From: Bacteroidaceae bacterium
GTDB lineage: Bacteria; Bacteroidota; Bacteroidia; Bacteroidales; Bacteroidaceae
Direction of reading: 5' to 3'
DNA: 49,516 nt
Assembly (NCBI GenBank): GCA_017649485.1
Contig: JAGCGS010000066.1
Span: forward strand, 1 to 49,516
The notes beneath the pieces were generated by a model. It was not told the DNA's origin and did no database searches. It saw only the letters and a program-made list of their open reading frames with translations. This document shows, one piece after another, positions 1 to 8,152 of this stretch (the stretch's first letter is position 1; each line of letters starts with the position of its first letter). A program made the translations under genes and the position numbers.

Positions 1-311
1 ATGTTGATTATTCTATAATTTTTGATAAATGCTCTACGAAAGATTTCGTCTTTTTAGATCCTCCGTATGATTGTATATTTACAGACTATGGAAATGAAGA
101 CAATAATGATTTTACTGAAGAAAAACATGTGAAATTGGCACAAGATTTTAGAAATCTATCATCAAAATCATTAATGATTATTGGAAAGACTCAACTCACA
201 GAACAATTATATAGACCTTATATAAAAGCTGAATATTCAAAAAAATATGCGGTTAATATAAGAAATCGATTCAAGTCTGAAAGTTCACATTTAATTGTTA
301 CAAATTTCTAA
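1..311 (+). CDS. DNA adenine methyltransferase, D12 class, C-terminal fragment (cut by window edge)
   Basis: The reading frame is open from base 3 to the stop at 309-311 and continues to the left of the window. It carries the DPPY catalytic motif of amino-methyltransferases (FLDPPYD, Asp codon at 57-59). The C-terminal end, with KKYAVNIRNRF and SSHLIVTN, resembles the end of D12-class (Dam/DpnM-like) N6-adenine methyltransferases. It would methylate adenine in DNA; the recognition domain is outside the window. It ends 11 bases before the McrB-like gene, so it is probably co-transcribed with it. It is strongly AT-rich. A later GTG at 129 would leave out the DPPY motif, so it is not the start. 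Family confidence is good; specificity is unknown. Confidence 0.8.
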   Translation, partial: VDYSIIFDKCSTKDFVFLDPPYDCIFTDYGNEDNNDFTEEKHVKLAQDFRNLSSKSLMIIGKTQLTEQLYRPYIKAEYSKKYAVNIRNRFKSESSHLIVTNF

Positions 312-322
312 TTGAATATAAT

Positions 323-2200
323 ATGGATTCTATCACACGCATTAAAGAGTATATCAACAGGAACTTTCCTGATTGGGTAAAAATTGATTTCTCGGTATTT
401 AACGAGATTATTGATTTTAGAGAAGAGTGGAGCGAATTATATAGGATAAACAATGAAGAAATTATATTAGTGTCATACACCAATATTAGTATCACAGGAA
501 CAGATCGCGCCAAACCCCAACTTAGGGTTTTTCTTGATGAATATAAAAAGCCTTTCTACTTTGCCAAAAAGCATCAATTGCGTTTCTATCTCTTTTCTAT
601 TTTTACCAAAGAAGACAATATGGCAAGAGGATTAAATAATTTTAATCCCAAAGAATATATTATTTCCATAGAGACGAATCTTGATGTAGAAGGATCTCGG
701 AGAGATCTAAGAAGTATTTATGATTATGCAAATGAAAAGTTGAATGAAAGGAAATTTCTTAAATGCACTCGTGCCAATTATAAAGCGGACATTAATCAGG
801 CTTCTTTCATCTACATAGGTACTCCTGAATCGCCATATAAAGATACATTTGAGAATTTTATCAATATTTTCGACTCAAGACCATATATCAATTCTACTAA
901 TGATATAGATAGACAATTAGAGTACAATCAATTACCATTAACTGAAATCGATGATTATAGTACTTTCGTTAACGCTCTCCGTACCAAGCCTTTCCTTCTC
1001 CTGGCAGGAATCTCAGGTACAGGCAAAAGCCAAAAGGTACAGGAATTGGCATTTATGACTTGTCCTGATGGAGAACTGCGGAATGAAGGCGGAACGACGC
1101 CTGGGAACTATTGTTTGGTAGAGGTGAAACCAAACTGGCATGACTCAACAGAGTTGTTGGGATATTATAGTGCTTTGTCGGGAAAGTATGAGTTGACAGA
1201 CTTCATACGTTTTGCTTATAAGGCAACACAGAATAGGGATGTGCCTTTCTTCCTTTGTCTGGACGAGATGAATCTGGCACCTGTGGAGCAGTATTTTGCA
1301 GAGTACCTGAGTGTGTTGGAAACGCGAAAGAAGGTTGGCGATGAAATTCAAACACAATACCTGTTGAGTAAAGACCGCTTCAGTAACTGCGAACTACAGA
1401 AGAAAGTGTTGGTGAAAGATGAGGGCGACATCATTGAAGGTGACAAGCAGTACAAGATGGAGTTCCTGTATTCTGAAAAGGATGCAGAAATCATCACATA
1501 TCTGAAAGAAAACGGTCTGACGCTGCCCGATAATCTTTTTGTGATTGGTACGGTGAATATGGACGACACCACACATCAGTTCTCGCGTAAGGTGATTGAC
1601 CGTGCATTTACCATTGAGATGAACGGTGGCAAGATGGCGGAAATGTTCTCGCCAGAGAGCAAGATGCTGCTGGAATACAGAGATGAGCCAGTACCCATTG
1701 AAGCATTCAAGGCTGAATTTGTGCGGGCATACGAAGTGCTGGACGATGCGCGGTTTGCCAAATACAAGGATGTGATTTCCACGCGCATCCCAGAACTTTT
1801 GGGTGATTCTGATGGTACAGCCGAGGCAGACAGCATCAATGGCATACTGAATGAAACGCCGTTCCGCATCAGTTATCGTGTGCAGAATGAGTTGGTGCTT
1901 TATCTAAGTACGTTGATTGAACGGGCCAACTTCCCCGAGCCAGACCAAATAGAAGTACTGATAGGCGAAGCCACATTAGCTATATTATTAGAAAAGGTGC
2001 TGCCGCGTGTGCAAGGTGAGCAGAAGCAGTTGGAGACACAGAAGGGTAAGAGCAATGTGCTGAAAGATTTGAAGACATTTGTGGAGAGCCACTTTAAGCC
2101 CGAAGAGGACACCGATGCCAATTCGCTCTACAACCAGGTCCTTCGGAAGTTGAAGGAGATGGATGGCAAACTGGCGAACTATTATACCAACTTCTTCTAA
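323..2200 (+). CDS. McrB-like AAA+ GTPase of a type IV-like restriction system
   Basis: A 625-residue protein. Residues 1 to about 205 are a variable N-terminal domain that I do not recognise, probably the DNA-sensing part. The rest is a McrB-type AAA+ motor with Walker A GISGTGKS at 229-236, Walker B FFLCLDEMN with Asp314-Glu315, and the McrB hallmark NMDD at 412-415 followed by an arginine-containing FSRKVIDRAF helix. In the family the motor hydrolyses GTP and drives a partner nuclease against modified DNA. The partner starts 6 bases downstream. The N-terminal third is clearly AT-richer than the motor domain, suggesting a swapped specificity module. The ATG at 323 is the first in frame after the methyltransferase stop. 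Confidence 0.85.
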   Translation: MDSITRIKEYINRNFPDWVKIDFSVFNEIIDFREEWSELYRINNEEIILVSYTNISITGTDRAKPQLRVFLDEYKKPFYFAKKHQLRFYLFSIFTKEDNMARGLNNFNPKEYIISIETNLDVEGSRRDLRSIYDYANEKLNERKFLKCTRANYKADINQASFIYIGTPESPYKDTFENFINIFDSRPYINSTNDIDRQLEYNQLPLTEIDDYSTFVNALRTKPFLLLAGISGTGKSQKVQELAFMTCPDGELRNEGGTTPGNYCLVEVKPNWHDSTELLGYYSALSGKYELTDFIRFAYKATQNRDVPFFLCLDEMNLAPVEQYFAEYLSVLETRKKVGDEIQTQYLLSKDRFSNCELQKKVLVKDEGDIIEGDKQYKMEFLYSEKDAEIITYLKENGLTLPDNLFVIGTVNMDDTTHQFSRKVIDRAFTIEMNGGKMAEMFSPESKMLLEYRDEPVPIEAFKAEFVRAYEVLDDARFAKYKDVISTRIPELLGDSDGTAEADSINGILNETPFRISYRVQNELVLYLSTLIERANFPEPDQIEVLIGEATLAILLEKVLPRVQGEQKQLETQKGKSNVLKDLKTFVESHFKPEEDTDANSLYNQVLRKLKEMDGKLANYYTNFF

Positions 2201-2206
2201 CATTGT

Positions 2207-4429
2207 ATGGAACTATTGCAATACAAATATCATGATTCCTACATCATCCAAGCCAGCAGCACGGATATAGGCATGTCGTGGCGGAAGTTCAAGGTGAGAG
2301 CCAAGCAACTGCTACCAGAGCGGTATTGCAATTATGTGATGGCGAGTGGCGGAGCGTTGAAAGTGTATAATGCTGACAGCAAAGCTATGAACGAAGTGGA
2401 TGAGGCTGACTGGCATGAGGCCCGACCAGTATTCTTCGAAGACCACAAGTATAATCTCACGCTGACTTTCTTTGATGCCGTGGAGGAGCCGCGCATCGTT
2501 CACCCCAATAAAGAGGTGGAGGCCATGTTTAACACGGTGCAGACAGCATCGGGCGAGTATGTCATAAACAGCTGTCTTGACTTTCTGAACCAGCCCGGCC
2601 ACTTTGCTTTGGAATTCGCCTATAAGAATACGGCCAATGAGCACATACAGCATAAGATGGAGTTCGACGTGCTGTCACCTAAACTTGACACGAAGCACGA
2701 CCTCGACATCATCATTCAACAGATAAGGGCTGAATATGGCGATTTGGTGTTCCGATACCTCACGCTGACCTTCCAGCAGTTTGAGATGGGGCGAGAAGCC
2801 AACAATGAACTGATTTGGCTGTCGGTGTTCAAGCTGATTGTGGACAGCTATGTGCAGGCTATTCGCTTTATCATTCATCAGCCACATAATAAGATGCGCC
2901 AATATGAGGAATACCGAAGAGCCGAGCGCATAAAAGGCTGGACACCCATGTTAGCTGAAAGATTCAGCAATGACCGCTTGAATGACGAAGAGCAGGCATT
3001 GAGGAAATATTACAGGACGGAGCAGACGGAAGCGACTTTGGACACACGAGAGAACCGTTTTGTGAAATATACCCTTCAGCGAGTCACCGAGCGTCTTTCG
3101 CTGCTTATCAATAGGCTTGGAGAAGGTACGTCGGACAGTGAGATTGACAATCTGAAGGACAAGCAGAAAGAACTGGAAATGCTTAGGCGCAACTCGTTCT
3201 TCAATGGCATCGGGCATTTTGACGGCTTCCGTCAACAGAGCATGGTTCTCCAGCAGCGTAGCGGCTACTCGCAGGTTTATCGATATTGGATCATGCTGCA
3301 AAACGGGCTTGACCTGATTCAAGGCAATACAAGTGTAGGTGTGCAGCCTATATGGCGACTCTATGAATTGTGGTGTTTCCTAAAGGTGAAGCAACTTGTC
3401 TGCAAAGTGCTAGGTATAGATGTTCATAATAAAGAGCATCTTGAAAAGTATGTCCATGAAGACACACAGAATGCTTTCGATTTGTTTAATGGCGGTTCTT
3501 TGAGTGGGCACATCATATATACCAATCCCCAAAATGGCGATTTGGTGGAAGTGGGCTATCAGTATTCGTTTGATCGGAAAGGCGATGAACACAAGATGCG
3601 TTCTGCCACGACTGAGCAGAAGCCCGATATTGTGATGCACATTCACAAAGACGAGCGTGACATAACGTTGACGTATCTCTACGATGCAAAATACAGTGTC
3701 CGTGGCGATGATGATGCAACTTTGGGTAGCGTGCAAGATGAGCCGAAGCCAGAAACCATTAACGCGATGCACCACTACCGTGATGCCATCTATTACGGCA
3801 AGCGTGGCGAGCATCGTTTCTCAAAAGAGATTATCGGTGGCTACATCCTCTTTCCTGGACGTATGGACGAACACCGATTATTAGAACAAATGCAGAATCA
3901 TGATGAGCAGTTGCCTTATTTCCTGAAATCCATTGAAGAAGTGAATATAGGTGCATTTCCATTGCTGCCAAATGAGGAAAGTGGGTTGCTTTTGGAAAAC
4001 CATCTCCGCAAAGTGCTCCTTGATGAAAGTATCATCGAACAACTTGAAGTAAGTGTGCCGCAGAGAGGTCTATATTATACAGACACTCAACCAAAGTCCG
4101 TTGAATCAAAGAATGTGTTTACCGTTACTGTCAGGAAAAAAGATGCAGACTACCAGACATTCCTTGAACATAAGGCAAGGAAGTATGTGATGGAAACCTT
4201 GCCAAAGGTGAACATTCTCGAAGCAGTTTACCTCCTTCCGATGGTAGGCGGCGATATTGACGGCTATTATAAAATAACACGATTAACCATAGAGGATGGC
4301 AAGATGTGTTTGAAACTGGGCGAATATATATCACTTGGTAACGAGTGGATGTATATTTTCCGAAACATGCGTCATGGTGAACTTATTACCATGAACAATG
4401 TTTTGAAGTTGTATGGACAAAGAAATTAA
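2207..4429 (+). CDS. DUF2357 / PD-(D/E)XK nuclease, McrC-like partner
   Basis: A 740-residue protein directly after the McrB-like motor. The region around residues 75-330 matches my knowledge of DUF2357. A nuclease core follows, with KPDIVMH (Pro473-Asp474) and YLYDAKY (Asp493, Lys495), the D...D-x-K pattern of PD-(D/E)XK nucleases (PDDEXK_7/DUF524 type). The final 120 residues, after about 620, form a separate domain with PKVNILEAVYLLP and GDIDGYYKITRL; it may be a PUA/EVE-like modified-base reader, but that is an inference. Such proteins pair with McrB-like GTPases as the cleaving subunit. No frameshift is seen. It is longer than classical McrC (about 350 residues) but normal for DUF2357 proteins. 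Confidence 0.8.
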   Translation: MELLQYKYHDSYIIQASSTDIGMSWRKFKVRAKQLLPERYCNYVMASGGALKVYNADSKAMNEVDEADWHEARPVFFEDHKYNLTLTFFDAVEEPRIVHPNKEVEAMFNTVQTASGEYVINSCLDFLNQPGHFALEFAYKNTANEHIQHKMEFDVLSPKLDTKHDLDIIIQQIRAEYGDLVFRYLTLTFQQFEMGREANNELIWLSVFKLIVDSYVQAIRFIIHQPHNKMRQYEEYRRAERIKGWTPMLAERFSNDRLNDEEQALRKYYRTEQTEATLDTRENRFVKYTLQRVTERLSLLINRLGEGTSDSEIDNLKDKQKELEMLRRNSFFNGIGHFDGFRQQSMVLQQRSGYSQVYRYWIMLQNGLDLIQGNTSVGVQPIWRLYELWCFLKVKQLVCKVLGIDVHNKEHLEKYVHEDTQNAFDLFNGGSLSGHIIYTNPQNGDLVEVGYQYSFDRKGDEHKMRSATTEQKPDIVMHIHKDERDITLTYLYDAKYSVRGDDDATLGSVQDEPKPETINAMHHYRDAIYYGKRGEHRFSKEIIGGYILFPGRMDEHRLLEQMQNHDEQLPYFLKSIEEVNIGAFPLLPNEESGLLLENHLRKVLLDESIIEQLEVSVPQRGLYYTDTQPKSVESKNVFTVTVRKKDADYQTFLEHKARKYVMETLPKVNILEAVYLLPMVGGDIDGYYKITRLTIEDGKMCLKLGEYISLGNEWMYIFRNMRHGELITMNNVLKLYGQRN

Positions 4430-4462
4430 AGTTGAATATTAAGATGAATCAAGAAGGAGATT

Positions 4463-5536
4463 ATGAGTAGACAGCAATATAGAAAAGAATTCAAATGCAT
4501 TTTAGAAAAGACTTTTTTACCAGAAGGCATTTCTAATGAAGAACGGAATGAATTACTTCTTCCACTATCAAAGCATTTATTTGAGCATATTCCTTCAAGG
4601 TTGTTTCGATATAGAGAATGCTCGGAAATGAATCTTGATGCTTTTAACGGAGATAAACTATTTGCAGTTACCTCAGATAAGTTCAATGATCCATATGACT
4701 GTTTGTTTCGATACGATAAAGAGCGACTTCGCAATTCGATAATGATGGGAATATCTAAGGATTATGTTTATGCTTTAAGAGATCATTTCCAAAGGGGAGG
4801 AGATTTTCCTGATATGCTTAAATCTGTATTCGATGATGAATTCCTGAAAAACGCAAAACAATCTATAGGAAATGCGAATGATGATATGATTGAATTGTAT
4901 AGTGAGAATATTGCAAACATAAAGGAGCCTCTTAACAAGCTGATAGACAGACAAACAGAAGAGGCTGTTAATACAGTAAAGCGATTGACTTTTATCGCAT
5001 GTTTTAGTGAAGAAATTCATTCTGTTACGATGTGGTCTCATTATGCAGATTCACATAAGGGATTTGTGTTAGAATATAGTACAAATTCGTTCCAACTCAA
5101 ATGTCAAATTTGTGATCAATTAAAACAATGCAATAAAGCTGCGGTTTGCAATTTCTATCCCGTAATATATCAGCAACAAAGATATGATGCTACGGATTTT
5201 TTAGCGTGGTATATTGCTCGAAGTTTGGGATTGCCCATTAAGAACCCTGACACATTTGCGGCATCTAAGCCTCTGTTATATAAGTCTTCTCAATGGAGTT
5301 ATGAAAAAGAGTGGAGGCTAATAGTCAGTAAATTTAATGAGTTTCAAAACAAGACTCCTTTCTGTATAGATCATCTACGACCTCAAGCCATTTATTATGG
5401 TACAAGAATCTCGCCAATTAACAGGAAAATGCTACATCTCATTGCAAAAGAAAAAGGAATTAGAGAGTATCAAATGTATATTGATGATAGATCATACAAT
5501 TATTCGGTCAAGTTCTGCAAGTTTTCGGAAGATTGA
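4463..5536 (+). CDS. DUF2971 family protein
   Basis: A 357-residue protein of unknown biochemical role. It shows DUF2971 landmarks: LFRYR near residue 47, the FNDPYD segment near 75, CFSE...TMWSHYADSHKGFVLEY around 180-205, and YEKEWRLI near 285. DUF2971 genes often occur in phage-defence islands, and here the gene lies between a McrBC-like pair and an AlbA-type ATPase, so a defence or accessory role is plausible but not shown. The gene is AT-rich like the methyltransferase fragment. An AAGGAG sequence sits just before the ATG (4454-4459), which is uncommon in this phylum and fits foreign origin. An ATG at 4444 is not usable because a stop follows after nine codons. Confidence 0.75.
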   Translation: MSRQQYRKEFKCILEKTFLPEGISNEERNELLLPLSKHLFEHIPSRLFRYRECSEMNLDAFNGDKLFAVTSDKFNDPYDCLFRYDKERLRNSIMMGISKDYVYALRDHFQRGGDFPDMLKSVFDDEFLKNAKQSIGNANDDMIELYSENIANIKEPLNKLIDRQTEEAVNTVKRLTFIACFSEEIHSVTMWSHYADSHKGFVLEYSTNSFQLKCQICDQLKQCNKAAVCNFYPVIYQQQRYDATDFLAWYIARSLGLPIKNPDTFAASKPLLYKSSQWSYEKEWRLIVSKFNEFQNKTPFCIDHLRPQAIYYGTRISPINRKMLHLIAKEKGIREYQMYIDDRSYNYSVKFCKFSED

Positions 5537-5592
5537 ATTTTATTTATACAAACAATAGTAATAAAAATGAAGCGTTATAAGAATAAAAGGAT

Positions 5593-7278
5593 ATGACAGA
5601 ACAAGCATTACAACAATATCTCATCAAGCAATACCCTAAAGAGGATGAGGGTTGCGAGTGGAAGGAATTCAAGAACCTGAAGAACGACTTCAGCGGTCAT
5701 GAGAAAGATGATGTCATCTCATACGTGTCAGCACTGGCTAACATGGAGGGTGGGCATCTGGTTGTTGGTGTTGAGGATAAGACGTTGAGGATTGTTGGGA
5801 CGGATACTTACAACTATACGACTCAACAGGCGACACTCCGACTGACTAATTTATGTGCCAACCTTTCGAGCGAAGGATTGGATATTGAGGAATTCATCAC
5901 AGAGGATACCCAAAAGACGGTTTGGGTGATTCACATTCCTAAGCATCAACCTAAACTTCCTGTCTATGCTCACAACAAAGCATGGCAGCGGATAGAGGAC
6001 TCTCTGGTGGAACTAACTCCAGAACGGTTGAACGCTATTTTGGAGGAACAACTATTTGCTCCTGATGATTGGTCTGCTGGAATTGTACAGAATGCGACTT
6101 TGGCAGATTTGGATGAACTGGCAGTTGCCAAAGCCCGTGTGATGTACAAAAAGGTACACTCTAAAATTCCTGCTAATGAGATTGACGGTTGGTCGGTAGA
6201 AGAGTTGCTGAGTAACAGCGGCATCATGATTGACGGAAAACTCACACGTGCTGCCATCATCTTGTTGGGTAAACCAACGGCAGTGTTCAAACTGAGACCT
6301 GCAGTCGTGGAAGTTACATGGACACTACGTGATGCAAAAGAAGACGTTGTAGATTACGAACATTTCACTGCTCCATTCATATTGACAGTGGATGAGATTC
6401 TTGGGAAGATTCGCAATCTGACTATGCGCGAGTTGCCTGGAGGTACATTATTCCCAGATACGATGAAGCAATACGACAACTACAGCATCCGTGAGGCTTT
6501 GCATAATGCCATTGCTCATCAGGATTATACATTGCAAGAACGTATTAACTTCGTTGAGAATCCTGGCTATGTGTATTACGAGAATGGTGGCAGTTTCATT
6601 CCTGGCACTTTACAAAAGGCTTTGGCTATTCGTGGACCACAGCGTCACTTCAGAAACGAATGCCTTTGTAAAGCAATGGTGCATTTCAATATGATTGATA
6701 CTGTAAGCCGTGGCATCAAGAAAATATTCGATGAACAATGGCGACGCCATTTCCCTATGCCTGACTATGAGATTGATGCAGTCAACAAGGTTGTCGGTGT
6801 GAGACTCTATGGCAATGCCATTAATGAGAAATACACAAAGATACTGAAAGAGAATAAAACTCTGACATTACAAGAGTGTATTGCTCTCGATGCTGTGCAA
6901 AAAGGACATCAGATTAGCGAAGATACGGCAAAAGAATTATTGGACAAGGGGCTGATTGAGGGCGAATCTCCTAATTATCAAATTTCATTGGGTGTTGCTA
7001 AGATAACACACCAGTTGCCAGAATATACCCGTGTCAGTGGCTTGGAGCGTTCAAAATTAAAACAAATGACATTGCAATTTATTCAGAATGCAGGTGAGGA
7101 TGGAACTATGCGTGACGGTATCTATGAGTATCTGAAAGTCGCAATGCCTAGCAATAAGACGAAAGAGCAGAATCTCCGTTTGTTGGGAAACATCCTTAAA
7201 GAATTAAAAGAGGAAGGCGCTGTTTCTTTGAAAGGATTATCATGGTACGAAGTGAAGAATCCGACTAAAAAGGACTAA
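5593..7278 (+). CDS. AlbA_2 (Schlafen-type) domain ATP-binding protein, predicted regulator or defence factor
   Basis: A 561-residue protein. The N-terminal 135 residues match the AlbA_2/Schlafen nucleic-acid-binding domain (CEWKEFKNL near 22, NMEGGHLVVGVED near 50-63). A GHKL-like ATP-binding segment follows, with REALHNAIAHQDY at 300-312, then a C-terminal region of helix-turn-helix character. This is the COG2865 layout, usually annotated as a predicted transcriptional regulator and frequent in defence islands. It follows the DUF2971 gene by 56 bases without a visible terminator. The last codons (NPTKKD) are encoded by the first copy of a 30-base tandem repeat that continues past the stop. 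Confidence 0.8.
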   Translation: MTEQALQQYLIKQYPKEDEGCEWKEFKNLKNDFSGHEKDDVISYVSALANMEGGHLVVGVEDKTLRIVGTDTYNYTTQQATLRLTNLCANLSSEGLDIEEFITEDTQKTVWVIHIPKHQPKLPVYAHNKAWQRIEDSLVELTPERLNAILEEQLFAPDDWSAGIVQNATLADLDELAVAKARVMYKKVHSKIPANEIDGWSVEELLSNSGIMIDGKLTRAAIILLGKPTAVFKLRPAVVEVTWTLRDAKEDVVDYEHFTAPFILTVDEILGKIRNLTMRELPGGTLFPDTMKQYDNYSIREALHNAIAHQDYTLQERINFVENPGYVYYENGGSFIPGTLQKALAIRGPQRHFRNECLCKAMVHFNMIDTVSRGIKKIFDEQWRRHFPMPDYEIDAVNKVVGVRLYGNAINEKYTKILKENKTLTLQECIALDAVQKGHQISEDTAKELLDKGLIEGESPNYQISLGVAKITHQLPEYTRVSGLERSKLKQMTLQFIQNAGEDGTMRDGIYEYLKVAMPSNKTKEQNLRLLGNILKELKEEGAVSLKGLSWYEVKNPTKKD

Positions 7279-7317
7279 AAGCGACTAAATCCGACTAAAA
7301 AGGAACTAAAGCCGCCT
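7258..7317 (+). repeat. Two tandem copies of a 30-base repeat at the 3' end of the AlbA gene
   Basis: Two near-identical 30-base units beginning AATCCGACTAAAAAGGA lie head to tail at 7258-7287 and 7288-7317. They diverge only near their ends. The first encodes the last residues and stop codon of the AlbA-domain protein; the second is non-coding. The stretch from 7318 to 7414 contains no gene. Confidence 0.8.
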
Positions 7318-7414
7318 ATAAATGACCAATTATAATCGTTTATGACCATTTACGACCAGTTTCAGCCAGATTCTGTCTGTTAGAGCATAAAAGATGCTAA
7401 AAGCACTCAGATTC

Positions 7415-7446
7415 TTTGGCTGTTTGGAAGAAGTTTTGTACCTTTG
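7415..7446 (+). promoter_or_regulatory. Bacteroidota-type promoter with no coding gene behind it
   Basis: TTTG at 7415-7418, 20 bases, then TACCTTTG at 7439-7446 is a full match to the -33/-7 consensus of this phylum. Transcription would start near 7453. The next ORF on this strand begins 700 bases away and a gene on the opposite strand lies between, so the expected product is a non-coding or antisense RNA. Confidence 0.7.
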
Positions 7447-7452
7447 CAACTA

Positions 7453-7610
7453 GAAAGAGCGTTCTTTGGATTTGTGTAAAACGTGTAGGAATATGTAAGT
7501 CCTCTCGTTTCCAAAGTGTTACCCATTTCTACTTTTCTTTTAGGTAACACGTTGATTTCCAAAAGAATTTAAGAATAGTATCGTATTTTCTTTTATTATC
7601 ATTCTTAAAA
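7453..7610 (+). ncRNA. Candidate small RNA with two stems
   Basis: No credible ORF is present here. Downstream of the strong promoter the transcript would contain an 8-bp stem GTGTTACC (7516-7523) with GGTAACAC (7543-7550), and a 9-bp stem TTTAAGAAT (7568-7576) with ATTCTTAAA (7601-7609). The motif TTTCCAAA occurs on both sides of the first stem. The RNA would end near the 3' end of the convergent HTH-like gene or run antisense to it. Function unknown; the call rests on promoter plus structure only. Confidence 0.4.
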
Positions 7611-7612
7611 AA

Positions 7613-7650
7613 CCCGCCCCTCCCTCCCCGACAACCGTCAGCAGTTGTCG
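7613..7650 (-). terminator. Hairpin plus G-rich run at the 3' end of the HTH-like gene
   Basis: On the - strand a 7-bp hairpin (CGACAAC at 7629-7635 with GTTGTCG at 7644-7650) overlaps the stop codon of the HTH-like gene. It is followed by a four-tract G-rich run (7629 down to 7613) and six T residues. The G-rich run fits a G-quadruplex motif. Terminator activity is inferred, since the T tract does not directly follow the stem. Confidence 0.4.
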
Positions 7651-7928
7651 AAAGCATCATCGAGCAACGCTCGCAGTTCGTCAAAGAACCGCTGCGTAGT
7701 GGCCAAATCACGGCTCGTGTCACGCTGCATCAGTTCAGCTATGACAAGCAAAGCCTCCCAAACCCTAACTTCGGGATCACCAGAAATCACTTTCTTGAAA
7801 GTGTTGTAATGAACACTGGTTTCCTCGGTTAACGAACTAATACGAGTACCTGTTTCCTTCAGGTAACGCTCGACAAGATGACCAATCTGAATGATGGTCT
7901 GCTTCATTGCATTTTTTTTGTCGTTCAT
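7638..7928 (-). CDS. Small HTH-like protein, putative regulator
   Basis: A 96-residue protein with predicted helices in IGHLVERYLKETGTRISSLTEETSVHYNTFKKVISGDPEVRVWEALLVIAELMQ, which has the layout of a lambda-repressor/XRE-type helix-turn-helix (TRISSLTEETSVHYNTFKKVISG). I do not recognise a named family. A second possible start is Met8 at 7907. It is transcribed divergently from the DUF4373-like gene, and two perfect palindromes lie in the 220 bases between them, so it could bind there and control the module. This is inference from layout. Confidence 0.55.
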   Translation of the reverse strand: MNDKKNAMKQTIIQIGHLVERYLKETGTRISSLTEETSVHYNTFKKVISGDPEVRVWEALLVIAELMQRDTSRDLATTQRFFDELRALLDDAFDNC

Positions 7929-7972
7929 GATTAAAAAAAAATTAAGTTAATACTATAAAAAATACACTCGCT

Positions 7973-7982
7973 TACGCGCGTA
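7973..7982. promoter_or_regulatory. Palindrome TACGCGCGTA in the divergent control region
   Basis: A perfect 10-base palindrome of alternating CG steps in an otherwise AT-rich leader, 45 bases upstream of the HTH-like gene start. It may be a regulator binding site. The site is short, so chance is not excluded. Confidence 0.3.
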
Positions 7983-8023
7983 TAAATTTAATATAACAAA
8001 ATTTTAATGGAAAAAAAATACCG

Positions 8024-8046
8024 ATTATGCACACAGTGTGCATAAT
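8024..8046. promoter_or_regulatory. 23-base perfect inverted repeat, probable operator
   Basis: ATTATGCACAC, one central A, then GTGTGCATAAT is an exact 11-bp inverted repeat centred on 8035. It ends 18 bases before a TATCTTTG -7 element at 8065-8072 and thus covers the -33 region of the rightward promoter. This is the classical position of a repressor or activator site. The divergently encoded HTH-like protein is the obvious candidate ligand. Confidence 0.65.
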
Positions 8047-8064
8047 GTCGTCAAACCTTTTCCG

Positions 8065-8072
8065 TATCTTTG
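8065..8072 (+). promoter_or_regulatory. -7 element of the DUF4373-like gene promoter
   Basis: TATCTTTG matches TAnnTTTG. No clear TTTG is found 20 bases upstream; the 23-base palindrome occupies that position, which suggests activator-dependent or repressed expression. Transcription would start near 8078, excluding the ATG at 8027 as a translation start. Confidence 0.5.
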
Positions 8073-8152
8073 TAATGGCTCTCAAAGAGATATTTATTTC
8101 AATGCCTGCCAAATTAATTAACAATATTATTAACACTAAAAATCAAACCGTT

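Noticed and set aside
8027-8152. Upstream start of the DUF4373-like gene at 8027
   Set aside because: The ATG lies in the operator palindrome and before the predicted transcription start; the extra residues look like read-through of control DNA.
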